A DNA stretch of 64,000 nucleotides, from NCBI RefSeq assembly GCF_003351225.1, contig NZ_QQSY01000006.1:128061-192060 (forward strand), written 5' to 3'. The position numbers were made by a program, and so were the translations under genes. The notes beneath the pieces are model-generated. The model was not told the DNA's origin. It searched no databases and saw only the letters and a program-made list of their open reading frames with translations. The DNA comes from Dyella solisilvae. GTDB lineage: Bacteria > Pseudomonadota > Gammaproteobacteria > Xanthomonadales > Rhodanobacteraceae. The first letter of the stretch is position 1; the number at the start of each line of letters is the position of its first letter. Below are positions 10,919-19,470 of the stretch, one piece after another.

Positions 10919-13017
10919 GCGACCTTCTCGATGACGCGGGTAAATGGCGGCAGCGCCTTGAGCATGCGCTCGCCATAGCGCTTGAGCACGACGCGGCGAT
11001 CCAGCAACACGATGCGGCCGCGATCGGTCTCGGTGCGGATCAGGCGGCCGCAATACTGCGTGAGCAGGCGGGTCGCCTCCGGCACGGTGACTTCGATGAA
11101 GGGATTGCGCCCGCGCGATTCAAGCCACTCGGCGTAAGTGGCGCCGACCGGATCGGTGGGCACGGCAAACGGCAACTGGGTAATCACCACCGTCTCGCAC
11201 AACTTGCCGGGAAGATCCAGGCCTTCACCGAAGGAGGCCAGACCGAACAGCGTGCTTCCCTTGCCCGCTTCCACGTCGGCAATGTGTTCGGCCACCAGCT
11301 GCGCCTTGCCGAGCGAGCCCTGCGCGCGCACCTTGCGCACGTATTCGATCGGCAGCTTCTGCAGCACGCGGTCCAGCTTGGCGCGCGAGGTGAACAGCAC
11401 CAGGTTGCCTGCTCCCCAGTCGAGATGCTCGGAAAGCCAGTCGCAGATTTCCTGTACGTGTTCTTCTCGCGCGTCGGGCAGGGCGCGCATCGCCGGCACT
11501 TCGAGCCGCGCCTGCGCCGCCAGGTCGAACGGCGAGGGCAGGCTCAGCGTCACCGCCTCGTCGGGAAGGCCCACCGCATCGGCGAAGCCGCGAAAGTTGC
11601 CGCCCGCGCTGAGCGTCGCCGAAGTCATCACCACCGCGCTGGCGTTGCCCCACAGCACGCTGCGCAGCAGTCCGCCGGCGGACACGGCGGAGGCGCGGCA
11701 GACCAGCTGCTGGTCGGGGCTGAGGGTGACCCAGCGCGCCAGCGGCGGCGTGTTGTCGCCATCCGTCGCCGACCATGCGCGCCACGTGCGCACCTGGCGG
11801 TCGATGCGTTCGAGCGCCATGCCGAGCTCGCGCGAAAGCGCCTCGTGTGTGGGCCCGCTCTCGGTCATCTCCAGCACGGCGCGGCGCACCGCGCCGACCC
11901 AGCGCTCGATCTCGCCGGTGAACACGTAGAGCGCGCGTGCGTGCTCCACCCAGGCTTCCGGCAGCTGGCCCAGCGAGCCGCGGTACATCGGCTCATCGTC
12001 GTCGGGCGAGGGCAGCCAGCTGAGGCGAATCTCCTTCTCCAGCTCCTCCAGCGCGTCGCTGAGCTCCTGCAACTTCTGGTCGCCCGCATCCAGGCTGAGC
12101 TTGCCGATCACTTCCTTGTCGGTGAGCGAATAGGCCGCGTGAATCTGGCGACCCAGGCGGCTGAGTTGGCGCACGGCGGCGGTCATGTAGACCTCGGCGG
12201 CGCCGCGGTCGATCGCCTTCGACGGCACGTGGTGGCCTTCGTCGAAGATGTAGAGCGTTTCATCCGGCTTGGGCAGGATCACGCCGCCGAAACCGTCTTC
12301 CTCGCGCGGCATGGTGAGGTCGGCCAGCACCAGGTCCTGGTTGGCCACGATGATCTCGGCGTCGCCCACCGCGCGGCGTGCAGCGAAGAACGGGCATTGC
12401 ATGAAATGCACGCACTTGCGACCGGTGCATCCACCGGCGCTGGTGGTGACCATCGGGCGAAGCACATCGCTGATCGGCTCAGGGGCGGCATCGATGTCGC
12501 CGTCCCACTCGCCGCGGTCGAACAGGCCGGCAAGCTTGGACAGCGCTTTTTTGTCGCGCTCCTGTGGCGGCTTGCTCCACAACGCCAGGTCGGCGTCGAA
12601 GCCCAGACCCAGCTGCGCCGTCTCGTTCAGGCTGTTGCTGGCCATCGCCAGATTGCGCGGACACAAGTAGCGGGCGCGGCCCTTGGCCAGAGCCACCTTG
12701 GCCTCGCTGCCGTTGAGTCTGAGATAGAGCGGGATGTCGCGCTGAACCAGCTGTTCCTGAAGCGCGACCGTCGCGGTGGCGATCAGCAGCTTCTTCTTCT
12801 GCGCGCGCGCCACTTCCACGCCGGCGATGAGGTAGGCCATGGACTTGCCGGTGCCGGTGGGCGCTTCGATCACTGCGGCGCCGCCCTCCTGCGCCAGCGC
12901 CTTGGCCACCTCGGCAATCATCTTTCCCTGCGACGCACGCGCCCGGAAGCCCGGCAGGCCGTCCTTCAGGCGCGTATAGGCGGCGCGGATCGCGTCTTTG
13001 GTGGTGTCGGTGAGCAT
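10915..13017 (-). CDS. dinG: DinG-family ATP-dependent DNA helicase
   Basis: A superfamily 2 helicase of 700 residues, close to the size of E. coli DinG. Walker A is EAPTGTGKS (residues 51-59), the DEAH-type box is FDEGHH, and four cysteines (YLCPRN, GGCTGRKC, QCPFF) are placed as in the XPD/DinG 4Fe-4S domain. The C-terminal motifs LFGLASFGEGLDLPG and YCGRLIRTETDRG complete the second RecA fold. DinG unwinds D-loops, R-loops and DNA-RNA hybrids and helps forks pass transcription complexes. ATG 13017 is chosen because the upstream extension runs into a terminator hairpin. Its 3' end overlaps hutD. Confidence 0.93.
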   Translation of the reverse strand: MLTDTTKDAIRAAYTRLKDGLPGFRARASQGKMIAEVAKALAQEGGAAVIEAPTGTGKSMAYLIAGVEVARAQKKKLLIATATVALQEQLVQRDIPLYLRLNGSEAKVALAKGRARYLCPRNLAMASNSLNETAQLGLGFDADLALWSKPPQERDKKALSKLAGLFDRGEWDGDIDAAPEPISDVLRPMVTTSAGGCTGRKCVHFMQCPFFAARRAVGDAEIIVANQDLVLADLTMPREEDGFGGVILPKPDETLYIFDEGHHVPSKAIDRGAAEVYMTAAVRQLSRLGRQIHAAYSLTDKEVIGKLSLDAGDQKLQELSDALEELEKEIRLSWLPSPDDDEPMYRGSLGQLPEAWVEHARALYVFTGEIERWVGAVRRAVLEMTESGPTHEALSRELGMALERIDRQVRTWRAWSATDGDNTPPLARWVTLSPDQQLVCRASAVSAGGLLRSVLWGNASAVVMTSATLSAGGNFRGFADAVGLPDEAVTLSLPSPFDLAAQARLEVPAMRALPDAREEHVQEICDWLSEHLDWGAGNLVLFTSRAKLDRVLQKLPIEYVRKVRAQGSLGKAQLVAEHIADVEAGKGSTLFGLASFGEGLDLPGKLCETVVITQLPFAVPTDPVGATYAEWLESRGRNPFIEVTVPEATRLLTQYCGRLIRTETDRGRIVLLDRRVVLKRYGERMLKALPPFTRVIEKVA

Positions 13018-13071
13018 GGGGCGGCTGAAGCGCGTCGGATGCCCATTCTCGCACGGCAGGGCCGGGCCACG

Positions 13072-13094
13072 AAAAAAGGCCGGCATGGCCGGAC
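13072..13094 (-). terminator. Intrinsic terminator, second of two behind the receptor gene
   Basis: Read on the minus strand, the stem CCGGC-CAT-GCCGG (13079-13091) is followed by CC and a run of six Ts (13077-13072). It lies about 20 bp downstream of the first terminator and upstream of dinG, and would back up termination of the receptor transcript. Confidence 0.7.
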
Positions 13095-13102
13095 CTTGCG
13101 TG

Positions 13103-13135
13103 CGAAAAGAAGGGGCCAGCCGAAGCCGGCCCCTT
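13103..13135 (-). terminator. Intrinsic terminator with UUCG tetraloop
   Basis: On the minus strand GGGGCCGGC pairs with GCTGGCCCC (13133-13112) around a TTCG loop, with one G-U pair, followed by TTCTTTTCG. A 9-bp GC-rich stem capped by the very stable UUCG tetraloop makes this a strong rho-independent terminator for the TonB-dependent receptor gene ending at 13165. Confidence 0.85.
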
Positions 13136-13164
13136 CACCCCAAGCCCCAGGGCTGCCACCCAGG

Positions 13165-16113
13165 TCAGAAGTTGTAGTTGAAGCCCGCGTAGTAGGCGCG
13201 GCCGATGGCGTCGTACAGGCCCGAGCCGAAACCGGTGCCGAACAAGTTCACCGGCGGATCGCGGTCGAACACGTTCGTGATGCCGCCATACACCTGCCAG
13301 CCGCTGTTGGCGATGGCATAGCTGACCCTGGCGTCGTTGAAGAAGCCTGTGCCCGCCTTGACTGGCATGGTCTGGGTCGGGTTGGACTGGTAGCTCTCGT
13401 TGCTGACGCGCAGCATCGAGGAGAAGTAGCGCATGTTCCAGTTGAACGCCCAGTTGTTCCACGCGTAGGTGGTGAACAGCGAGGCCTTCCATTTCGGATA
13501 ACCCAGCGTGCCGTTGTCCTGAATGGTGGAATCCGGATCGTCCTGGAACGGATGCTCGGTGAACGCGATCACCTTGGTCGCGTTGAGGTTGAGCCTCAGG
13601 TTGCCGTTGCCCACCTGCGTGCTGTAGTACGCGCCGATATCCACGCCCGAGGTGCTGAGCGCCGAAATGTTCTGGTACACCGAGCGGATCGAGACCAGCT
13701 CATGCGTGACCGGATCGCGTGCCGCGTTAGGGCAGTACAGGTTGCCGATGCCGTTGGGCGCGTCCACGCAACGGTTGGCGATGTCGGTGCCGCTGGGAGC
13801 GGTGATCGCGTTGGTGAGCCGGATGTTCCAGTAATCCAGCGTCAGCCCGAAGCCGTCGAGGAAGCGCGGCGTGATCACCATGCCGGCGGTCCACGTGCGG
13901 CCGTTCTCCGGGCTAAGGTCCGGGTTGCTACCAGAGACGCCCTGGATGGTGGATGTGCGTGTGGACTGCCATCCGGCGGGGATGCCGAGCGCCGCGCAAT
14001 TGGCTGCGCGAACCGAGGGATCCTTGCCGTTCTTCAGCTGGTTGATCGAGCAGGGATCGGTCACGCTGAAGAAGTTCTGCGTCTGGCCGCCGAACAGTTC
14101 ACCGATGTTCGGCGCGCGTACGGCGCTGGACATCGTGCCGCGCAGGCGCAGGTCGTCGACCACTGACCAGTCCAGACCCCAGCGCCATGCCTTGGTGTGG
14201 CTGATGCTGTTGTAGTCGGAGAAACGCGCTGCGGCGTCGAAGGTCAGGTTCTGCACGAACGGCCGGCCGGAAAACAGTGGCATCGCGGTTTCGATGTAGC
14301 CTTCCTTGACGTTGTATTCGCCGCTCGAGTTTGGGATGGCGTTGAGGAAGGTCAGGCCCTGCTGGTCCAGCGGATCGGTGGTCTGGCGGCTGGTCTCACG
14401 ACGGTATTCGACGCCGGCGGCGAGGCTGGCGGCGCCCGCCTCGAACGGCATCTCGAACAGGTTGTTGTTGGTCACCGAACCGCCACCAACGAACTGGGTC
14501 AGGCGCGAGCTAGTGGTGGTCGTGGTGTTGAACCACTGCGCCGCCGCCGGATTGATCACGCCGGCGCCGAAGATGCTGGTGGGCACGCAGCCGCTGCCCA
14601 GGGCGATAGGGTCGAGTACGCCGCCGCGGGTGTTCTGCGCGACGTTGATGTGGTTCGGGTTGACGTAGTTCGGATCGATGGTGGAGCGGCAGACAATGTT
14701 GCCGGTCTTCGGGTCGCGCACCGCGTCGATGGAGGCGAAGAAGCGGTCGTGAATGCGGTTGTTGAGGTTGTGGCGGGTCTCATCCGTCACGCCATAGTCA
14801 AGCGAGGCGTCGTACTGCCAGTCGCTGGCGATCACACCATTGGCGCCGAATACCGCTCGGCCCGTATCGCGCTTGGTGTCCTCGCCGCGGACGCCGGCGT
14901 CGCCGTCGATGCGGGAGACGCGGATCGACTGCAGCTTGTTGGCGTCCATCAGCGCGGCGAGGTCCGGCGTGATGTAGGCGTTGTCGCGGGTGATGACGTA
15001 GCCACGGCCACCGGCGCGGGTGCTGTCGAAGGCCGGCGAGGAGTAGGTCTTGACGTCGACGTGGCTGTAAGTGCCCTCGAAGTACAGTTTGTGCTCGGGC
15101 GTCACGTCATAGCTGGCGATGGTGCTCAGCGTCGTGCGGCCGTACCTGGGCTGCAGCTGGACGTACTGGTTGTTGTCGGACCGGTCGCAGTCCTGGCAGT
15201 AGCCGGCGTTGTCGTAGATGCCGTTGAACTGTTGCTTGCGGATGCTGCCATCTTGATTGAACACGTAGCGCCTGCCGATGTCCGTGGCGGAGCCGAGCGA
15301 GAACGTGCCGGCGTCGACGCGCGTATAGCCGCCGGCATTGTTGAACAGCGCAGTGTCGGTCGGGCCGTTCGGCGTCTTGATCGTCGCGTAGGCCTTGTGG
15401 CCGAAGCGATCGCGGAACATCACGTCGTCCTGTTCGCTATGCTCGACCGATCCCGCGATGTTGCCGCGGTTGTTGTCGAAATTCATGCCGCCGGTAAGCG
15501 AGAACAGGCCCTTGTTGAAGCTGCCGTGCTCGGACGTGCCGAGCTGCGCGTGAAGGTTGGCGCCCTGGTAGTTCTTCTTGAGGATGAAGTTGACCACGCC
15601 GGTCACCGCGTCGGCGCCGTACACCGCCGATGCGCCGCCAGTGATGATCTCCACACGCTCGATCCAGTCGGCGGGGATCAGGTTCACGTCGACCGCCGTG
15701 TCGCCAGCGCTGGAGCCGACGAAGCGGCGACCGTTGACCAGCACGAGAGTTCGGCTCGAGCCCAGGTTGCGCAGGTCTTGCCTGGCGACGCCGGCGGTGC
15801 CGATGTACCGGCCCGAGTTGCCCATGGTGTAGGTGGTCGACAGCTGCGGCATGGTCGTCATCAGGTCGCCGATGTTGACCGCGCCGGTCGACTTGATCTC
15901 GGCGGCCGAGATCACGCTGATGGGGGTGGGCGAGATCACGTTCGGGTTCGAGATACGGGTGCCGGTGACGGTGATGGCCTCCAGTTTGGTGGCGTTGGTG
16001 GCGTCGGCCGGCTGGGCGTTGGTTGGCGCAGCATCTTGCGACATGGCTGGTGCGGCAAGCGCCGCCAGGCAGGCCATGGCCAGCAGTTTGCGGGTGGTTT
16101 CGGGCTTCTTCAT
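13165..16113 (-). CDS. TonB-dependent outer-membrane receptor
   Basis: A 982-residue outer-membrane protein. A signal peptide of about 25 residues ends at AMS, the plug domain begins near LEAITVTGTRI (residues 44-54, TonB-box area), and the plug motifs RTLVLVNGRRFVG and GGASAVYGADAVTGVVN follow. The remainder is a long beta-barrel ending in phenylalanine (GFNYNF), as expected for Bam-dependent insertion. GGGAG upstream of ATG 16113 supports the start. Receptors of this subclass take up peptides, siderophores or carbohydrates, and no neighbour identifies the ligand. The gene is monocistronic: 246 bp precede it and two terminators follow. Confidence 0.93.
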   Translation of the reverse strand: MKKPETTRKLLAMACLAALAAPAMSQDAAPTNAQPADATNATKLEAITVTGTRISNPNVISPTPISVISAAEIKSTGAVNIGDLMTTMPQLSTTYTMGNSGRYIGTAGVARQDLRNLGSSRTLVLVNGRRFVGSSAGDTAVDVNLIPADWIERVEIITGGASAVYGADAVTGVVNFILKKNYQGANLHAQLGTSEHGSFNKGLFSLTGGMNFDNNRGNIAGSVEHSEQDDVMFRDRFGHKAYATIKTPNGPTDTALFNNAGGYTRVDAGTFSLGSATDIGRRYVFNQDGSIRKQQFNGIYDNAGYCQDCDRSDNNQYVQLQPRYGRTTLSTIASYDVTPEHKLYFEGTYSHVDVKTYSSPAFDSTRAGGRGYVITRDNAYITPDLAALMDANKLQSIRVSRIDGDAGVRGEDTKRDTGRAVFGANGVIASDWQYDASLDYGVTDETRHNLNNRIHDRFFASIDAVRDPKTGNIVCRSTIDPNYVNPNHINVAQNTRGGVLDPIALGSGCVPTSIFGAGVINPAAAQWFNTTTTTSSRLTQFVGGGSVTNNNLFEMPFEAGAASLAAGVEYRRETSRQTTDPLDQQGLTFLNAIPNSSGEYNVKEGYIETAMPLFSGRPFVQNLTFDAAARFSDYNSISHTKAWRWGLDWSVVDDLRLRGTMSSAVRAPNIGELFGGQTQNFFSVTDPCSINQLKNGKDPSVRAANCAALGIPAGWQSTRTSTIQGVSGSNPDLSPENGRTWTAGMVITPRFLDGFGLTLDYWNIRLTNAITAPSGTDIANRCVDAPNGIGNLYCPNAARDPVTHELVSIRSVYQNISALSTSGVDIGAYYSTQVGNGNLRLNLNATKVIAFTEHPFQDDPDSTIQDNGTLGYPKWKASLFTTYAWNNWAFNWNMRYFSSMLRVSNESYQSNPTQTMPVKAGTGFFNDARVSYAIANSGWQVYGGITNVFDRDPPVNLFGTGFGSGLYDAIGRAYYAGFNYNF

Positions 16114-16359
16114 GCGTCCGTCTCCCTACGGGGCATAGAGTTATCGGGAGCCGACGTCTGGCAACGTCACTCTTGGGGATCAGCGTCGGCGAGGGGCTTG
16201 CCGCTCGATTGACGGCAAGAAATTACGATTCGATCACGATACGCGGACGCAGAGTTGACGAGCCAGCCCTAAATTGGCGATTTGGCGACAAGCCCCGTCC
16301 GGGAAACCCACGTCCACGCGTGGGCAATCCCGGAAGCTGGTCGGTGAGCGGCCTGGGCG

Positions 16360-17994
16360 TCAGTGACCGGCGTTGATGGCGAGGGCCAAGGCCTCGGCCA
16401 CGCGAATGCCGTCGACGGCGGCGGAGAGGATGCCGCCGGCATAGCCGGCGCCTTCGCCGGCAGGATAGAGGCCGCGGGTATTGAGGCTCTGATAGTCCTC
16501 GCCGCGGCGGATGCGCACGGGCGAGGAGGTGCGCGTCTCGACGCCGGTCAGCACCGCGTCGTGCATGGCGAAGCCCTTGATCTGGCGATCGAAGGCCGGC
16601 AGCGCCTCGCGGATCGCTTCGATGGCGTAATCGGGCAACGCCGGCGCCAGGTCGGTGAGATGCACGCCCGGCTTGTACGAGGGCTGCACTTCGCCGAATT
16701 CGCTGGAGGGTTTGCCGCGCAGGAAGTCGCCGACGAGTTGGCCTGGCGCGCTGTAATTGCGGCCACCCAGTTCATAGGCTCGCGATTCCAAGGCACGTTG
16801 CAGCGCGATGCCGGCAAGCGGGCTGCCGCTGTCGTCATAGGCGGCGAAGTCCTTCGGATCGATGCCCACTACGATCGCGGCGTTCGCATTGCGCTCGTTG
16901 CGCGAGTACTGGCTCATGCCGTTGGTGACCACGCGCTCCGGCTCGGAGGTGGCTGCGACCACGGTGCCGCCCGGGCACATGCAGAAGCTGTAGACAGCGC
17001 GCCCGTTCTTGCAATGGTGCACCAGCTTGTAGTCGGCGGCGCCAAGGATGGGATGGCCCGCCTGCGGGCCGAAGCGCGCCTTGTCGACGATGGACTGCGG
17101 ATGCTCGACGCGGAAGCCGATGGAGAACGGCTTGGCCTCCATGTACACGCCACGCTCGTGCAGCTTGAAGAAGGTGTCGCGTGCGCTGTGGCCCACCGCC
17201 AGCACCACGTGCTCGCTGAGCAGCTGCTGGCCATCAGCCAGCACCACGCCGCGCATCCGACGCGCGCCATCGGCGTCGGTGTCGACCAGGAAATCCTCCA
17301 CGCGCTGCTTGAAGCGGATCTCGCCGCCCAGCGACTCGATGGTCGCGCGCATGTTCTCCACCATGGTCACCAGGCGGAAGGTGCCGATGTGCGGCTTGCT
17401 GACGTAGAGGATTTCCTCCGGCGCGCCTGCCTGCACGAATTCGCTGAGCACCTTGCGGCCGTGATGGTGCGGATCGGAAATCTGGCTGTGCAGCTTGCCG
17501 TCGGAGAAGGTGCCGGCGCCGCCTTCGCCGAACTGCACGTTGGATTCGGGTTCCAGCTGACGCTTGCGCCACAGGCCCCAGGTGTCCACGGTGCGCTCGC
17601 GCACCGCCTTGCCGCGCTCGAGGATGATCGGCTTGTAGCCCATCTGCGCGAGCAGCAGGCCGGCGAACAGGCCGCACGGGCCCAGCCCGATCACGATGGG
17701 GCGCTGCCCGAGATCCTCCGGCGCCTTGGCAACGAAACGGTAGCTGGTGTCGGGCGAAGGCTGCACGTGCTTGTCGCCGGCATGGCGCTTGAGCACGCCG
17801 GCCTCGTCGGCCAGTTCCACGTCCAGCGTGTAGATCAGCTGGATGTCGCCGCGCTTGCGCGCGTCATAGCCGCGGCGGAACAGGTGGACGGCGCGCAGCG
17901 CGTCCTTGCCCAGCCCGAGCCGGGCCCGCACGGCGGCTTCAATGGCGCCTTCGGGGTGGTCCAGCGGGAGCTTGAGGTCGGTGAGTCGGAGCAT
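16360..17994 (-). CDS. FAD-dependent oxidoreductase, COG2509 type
   Basis: A 544-residue flavoprotein starting MLRLTDLKLPLDHPEG. An N-terminal region of about 85 residues precedes an FAD Rossmann motif (IVIGLGPCGLFAGLLLAQMG). The NVQFGEGGAGTFSDGKLHS segment and the C-terminal FAD motif YPAGEGAGYAGGILSAAVDG match the COG2509 uncharacterised FAD-dependent dehydrogenases. The FCMCPGGTVVAA cysteine segment is also typical. The enzyme is cytosolic and its substrate is unknown. The ATG at 17994 is preferred; 11 further residues upstream look non-native. It lies 137 bp after frnE on the same strand. Confidence 0.87.
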   Translation of the reverse strand: MLRLTDLKLPLDHPEGAIEAAVRARLGLGKDALRAVHLFRRGYDARKRGDIQLIYTLDVELADEAGVLKRHAGDKHVQPSPDTSYRFVAKAPEDLGQRPIVIGLGPCGLFAGLLLAQMGYKPIILERGKAVRERTVDTWGLWRKRQLEPESNVQFGEGGAGTFSDGKLHSQISDPHHHGRKVLSEFVQAGAPEEILYVSKPHIGTFRLVTMVENMRATIESLGGEIRFKQRVEDFLVDTDADGARRMRGVVLADGQQLLSEHVVLAVGHSARDTFFKLHERGVYMEAKPFSIGFRVEHPQSIVDKARFGPQAGHPILGAADYKLVHHCKNGRAVYSFCMCPGGTVVAATSEPERVVTNGMSQYSRNERNANAAIVVGIDPKDFAAYDDSGSPLAGIALQRALESRAYELGGRNYSAPGQLVGDFLRGKPSSEFGEVQPSYKPGVHLTDLAPALPDYAIEAIREALPAFDRQIKGFAMHDAVLTGVETRTSSPVRIRRGEDYQSLNTRGLYPAGEGAGYAGGILSAAVDGIRVAEALALAINAGH

Positions 17995-18131
17995 GCGCAA
18001 AGGCTTCGGACGTTGATAGCCCCGCATTTTCGCATGTCCGGGCGCCGGGGCGTGGAGCGGTCAGCGCGCACAGGGCGGCCTCCTAGAACGGATGCCCCTT
18101 TCCTTCTTGTGGACAGCAGCCTCGCCGAGGA

Positions 18132-18785
18132 TCACGCCTCGGCGGCGATCTTGCGCAGCGTCTCCTCGAACACCTCGGCCGGCTGACCGCCCTGGATCAG
18201 GTAACGGTCGTTGACGATCACGGAGGGGACCGCGCGGATGCCCTGGGACTGATAGAACTGCTCCTGCGCGCGCACGTCCTGGGCGTAGCGGCCCTCGTCG
18301 AGCACCTGGCGGGCCACCGCCGCATCCAGACCGATGGAGCCGGCTACTTCCACCAGCACGTCGCGCGAGCTGACGTCGCGGCCGTCGGTGAAATAGGCTG
18401 CCAGCAGGGCCTGCTTGAGCTCGGGCTGGCGACCTTCCAGCGCTGCCCAGTGCAGCAGGCGGTGTGCATCGAAGGTGTTCACGATGCGGCCGCGCTTGTC
18501 CATGTTGAAGGTGAAGCCCACGTCGGCGCCGCGCTGGCGGATGGCTTCCTGGTTCTGGCGCATCTGCTCGGCAGTGCTGCCGTACTTGCGGGCCAGGTGC
18601 TCGCCGATGTCCTCGCCTTCCGGCGCCATCTGCGGGTTCAGCTCGAATGGCTGGAAGTGCAGGTTCACCGATACATCGTCACCCAGCCGCTGCAGGGCCT
18701 CTTCCAGAGATTTCAGGCCGATGGCGCACCACGGGCACACCACGTCGGAGACAAAGTCGATCTTGAGCGAACTGGGAGCAGGCAT
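18132..18785 (-). CDS. DsbA-family thioredoxin-fold oxidoreductase, FrnE-like
   Basis: A 217-residue cytosolic protein with the thioredoxin-fold active site CPWC near residues 17-20 in VSDVVCPWCAIG. It also has the DsbA-family helical insert (FDAHRLLHWAALEGR) and the cis-proline segment GIRAVPSVIVNDRYLI. This is the FrnE/2-hydroxychromene-2-carboxylate isomerase-like clade. There is no signal peptide. FrnE of Deinococcus is a disulfide isomerase linked to oxidative-stress tolerance; here the role is inferred only from the family. The ATG at 18785 is used because upstream in-frame sequence does not resemble the family. Confidence 0.87.
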   Translation of the reverse strand: MPAPSSLKIDFVSDVVCPWCAIGLKSLEEALQRLGDDVSVNLHFQPFELNPQMAPEGEDIGEHLARKYGSTAEQMRQNQEAIRQRGADVGFTFNMDKRGRIVNTFDAHRLLHWAALEGRQPELKQALLAAYFTDGRDVSSRDVLVEVAGSIGLDAAVARQVLDEGRYAQDVRAQEQFYQSQGIRAVPSVIVNDRYLIQGGQPAEVFEETLRKIAAEA

Positions 18786-18875
18786 GGGGCGTTTCCGGGC
18801 TTGGGCGGGACCCACCCTTAGTGGGTTTGCCGTCCGGCGCAATCAAGTGGTTGCGAAACGCGTTGATCAGGCGAG

Positions 18876-18957
18876 CGTCATCCCGGCGGAAGCCGGGATC
18901 CAGCGAGTCTGTGGTTCAACCAGAGGCCCTGGACCCCAGCTCGCGCCGGGATGGCGA
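18876..18957. repeat. Dispersed palindromic repeat pair
   Basis: CGTCATCCCGGCGGAAGCC (from 18877) and an inverted, more degenerate counterpart ending in GCGCCGGGATGGCG flank about 35 bp of spacer between frnE and the DUF1993 gene. This is the same family as the repeat at 10231, with G/C substitutions in the stem that keep it palindromic. Confidence 0.8.
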
Positions 18958-18963
18958 GGGCGA

Positions 18964-19470
18964 TCAGGGTTTGCCGAGGAAATCGGCCTTGCCCAGCTCG
19001 GCGCCGGCCTCACGCAGGATCGCGTAGGCAGTGGTGCAGTGGAAGAACAGGTTGGGGATCACGTAGTGCAGCAGGTAACCCTGGCCTTCGAACTGCTGTT
19101 CGCCGCTGCGCGTCTTGATGGTGACCGTGCGCGTCTCGCTGCCGTCGATCTGGTCCGCCTTGAAGTGCTTGATGTATTCGACGGCGCGGTCGATGCGCGC
19201 GTGCAGCTCGGCGAAGGTGGACTCGTTGTCCTCGAACTTCAGCGGCTCCACGCCGGCCAGACGGGCGCAGCCGTTCTTGGCCATGTCGGTGGCGATCTGC
19301 ACCTGGCGGGTGAGCGGCAACATGTCGGGCGTCAGCCGTGCCTGCAGCAGCAGGGCCGCGTCGTACTTGCGCGCCTCCGCGTGCGCCTCGCCCTTGCGCA
19401 GCACGTGCTGCAGGTTGTGCAGGGCACGCAGGAAGACGGGGGCGGAGGATTGGTACATCGACAAGCTCAT
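18964..19470 (-). CDS. DUF1993 family protein
   Basis: A 168-residue soluble helical protein matching DUF1993. The family N-terminus is SMYQSSAPVFLRALHNL, followed by LTPDMLPLTRQVQIATD and the C-terminal GYLLHYVIPNLFFHCTTAYAIL, where a conserved histidine pair resembles the DinB/YfiT four-helix metal-binding fold. Function is not known. Its ATG overlaps the stop of the upstream MFS transporter by 4 bp (ATGA), so the two are co-translated. Confidence 0.88.
   Translation of the reverse strand: MSLSMYQSSAPVFLRALHNLQHVLRKGEAHAEARKYDAALLLQARLTPDMLPLTRQVQIATDMAKNGCARLAGVEPLKFEDNESTFAELHARIDRAVEYIKHFKADQIDGSETRTVTIKTRSGEQQFEGQGYLLHYVIPNLFFHCTTAYAILREAGAELGKADFLGKP

Noticed and set aside
11284..14166. 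960-codon open frame antisense to dinG and the receptor
   Set aside because: It spans two real genes and their terminators, has no recognisable domain and shows the same antisense composition.
14197..16212. 671-codon valine/glycine-rich frame antisense to the first receptor
   Set aside because: Shadow of the TonB-dependent receptor gene; no signal peptide or motif of its own.
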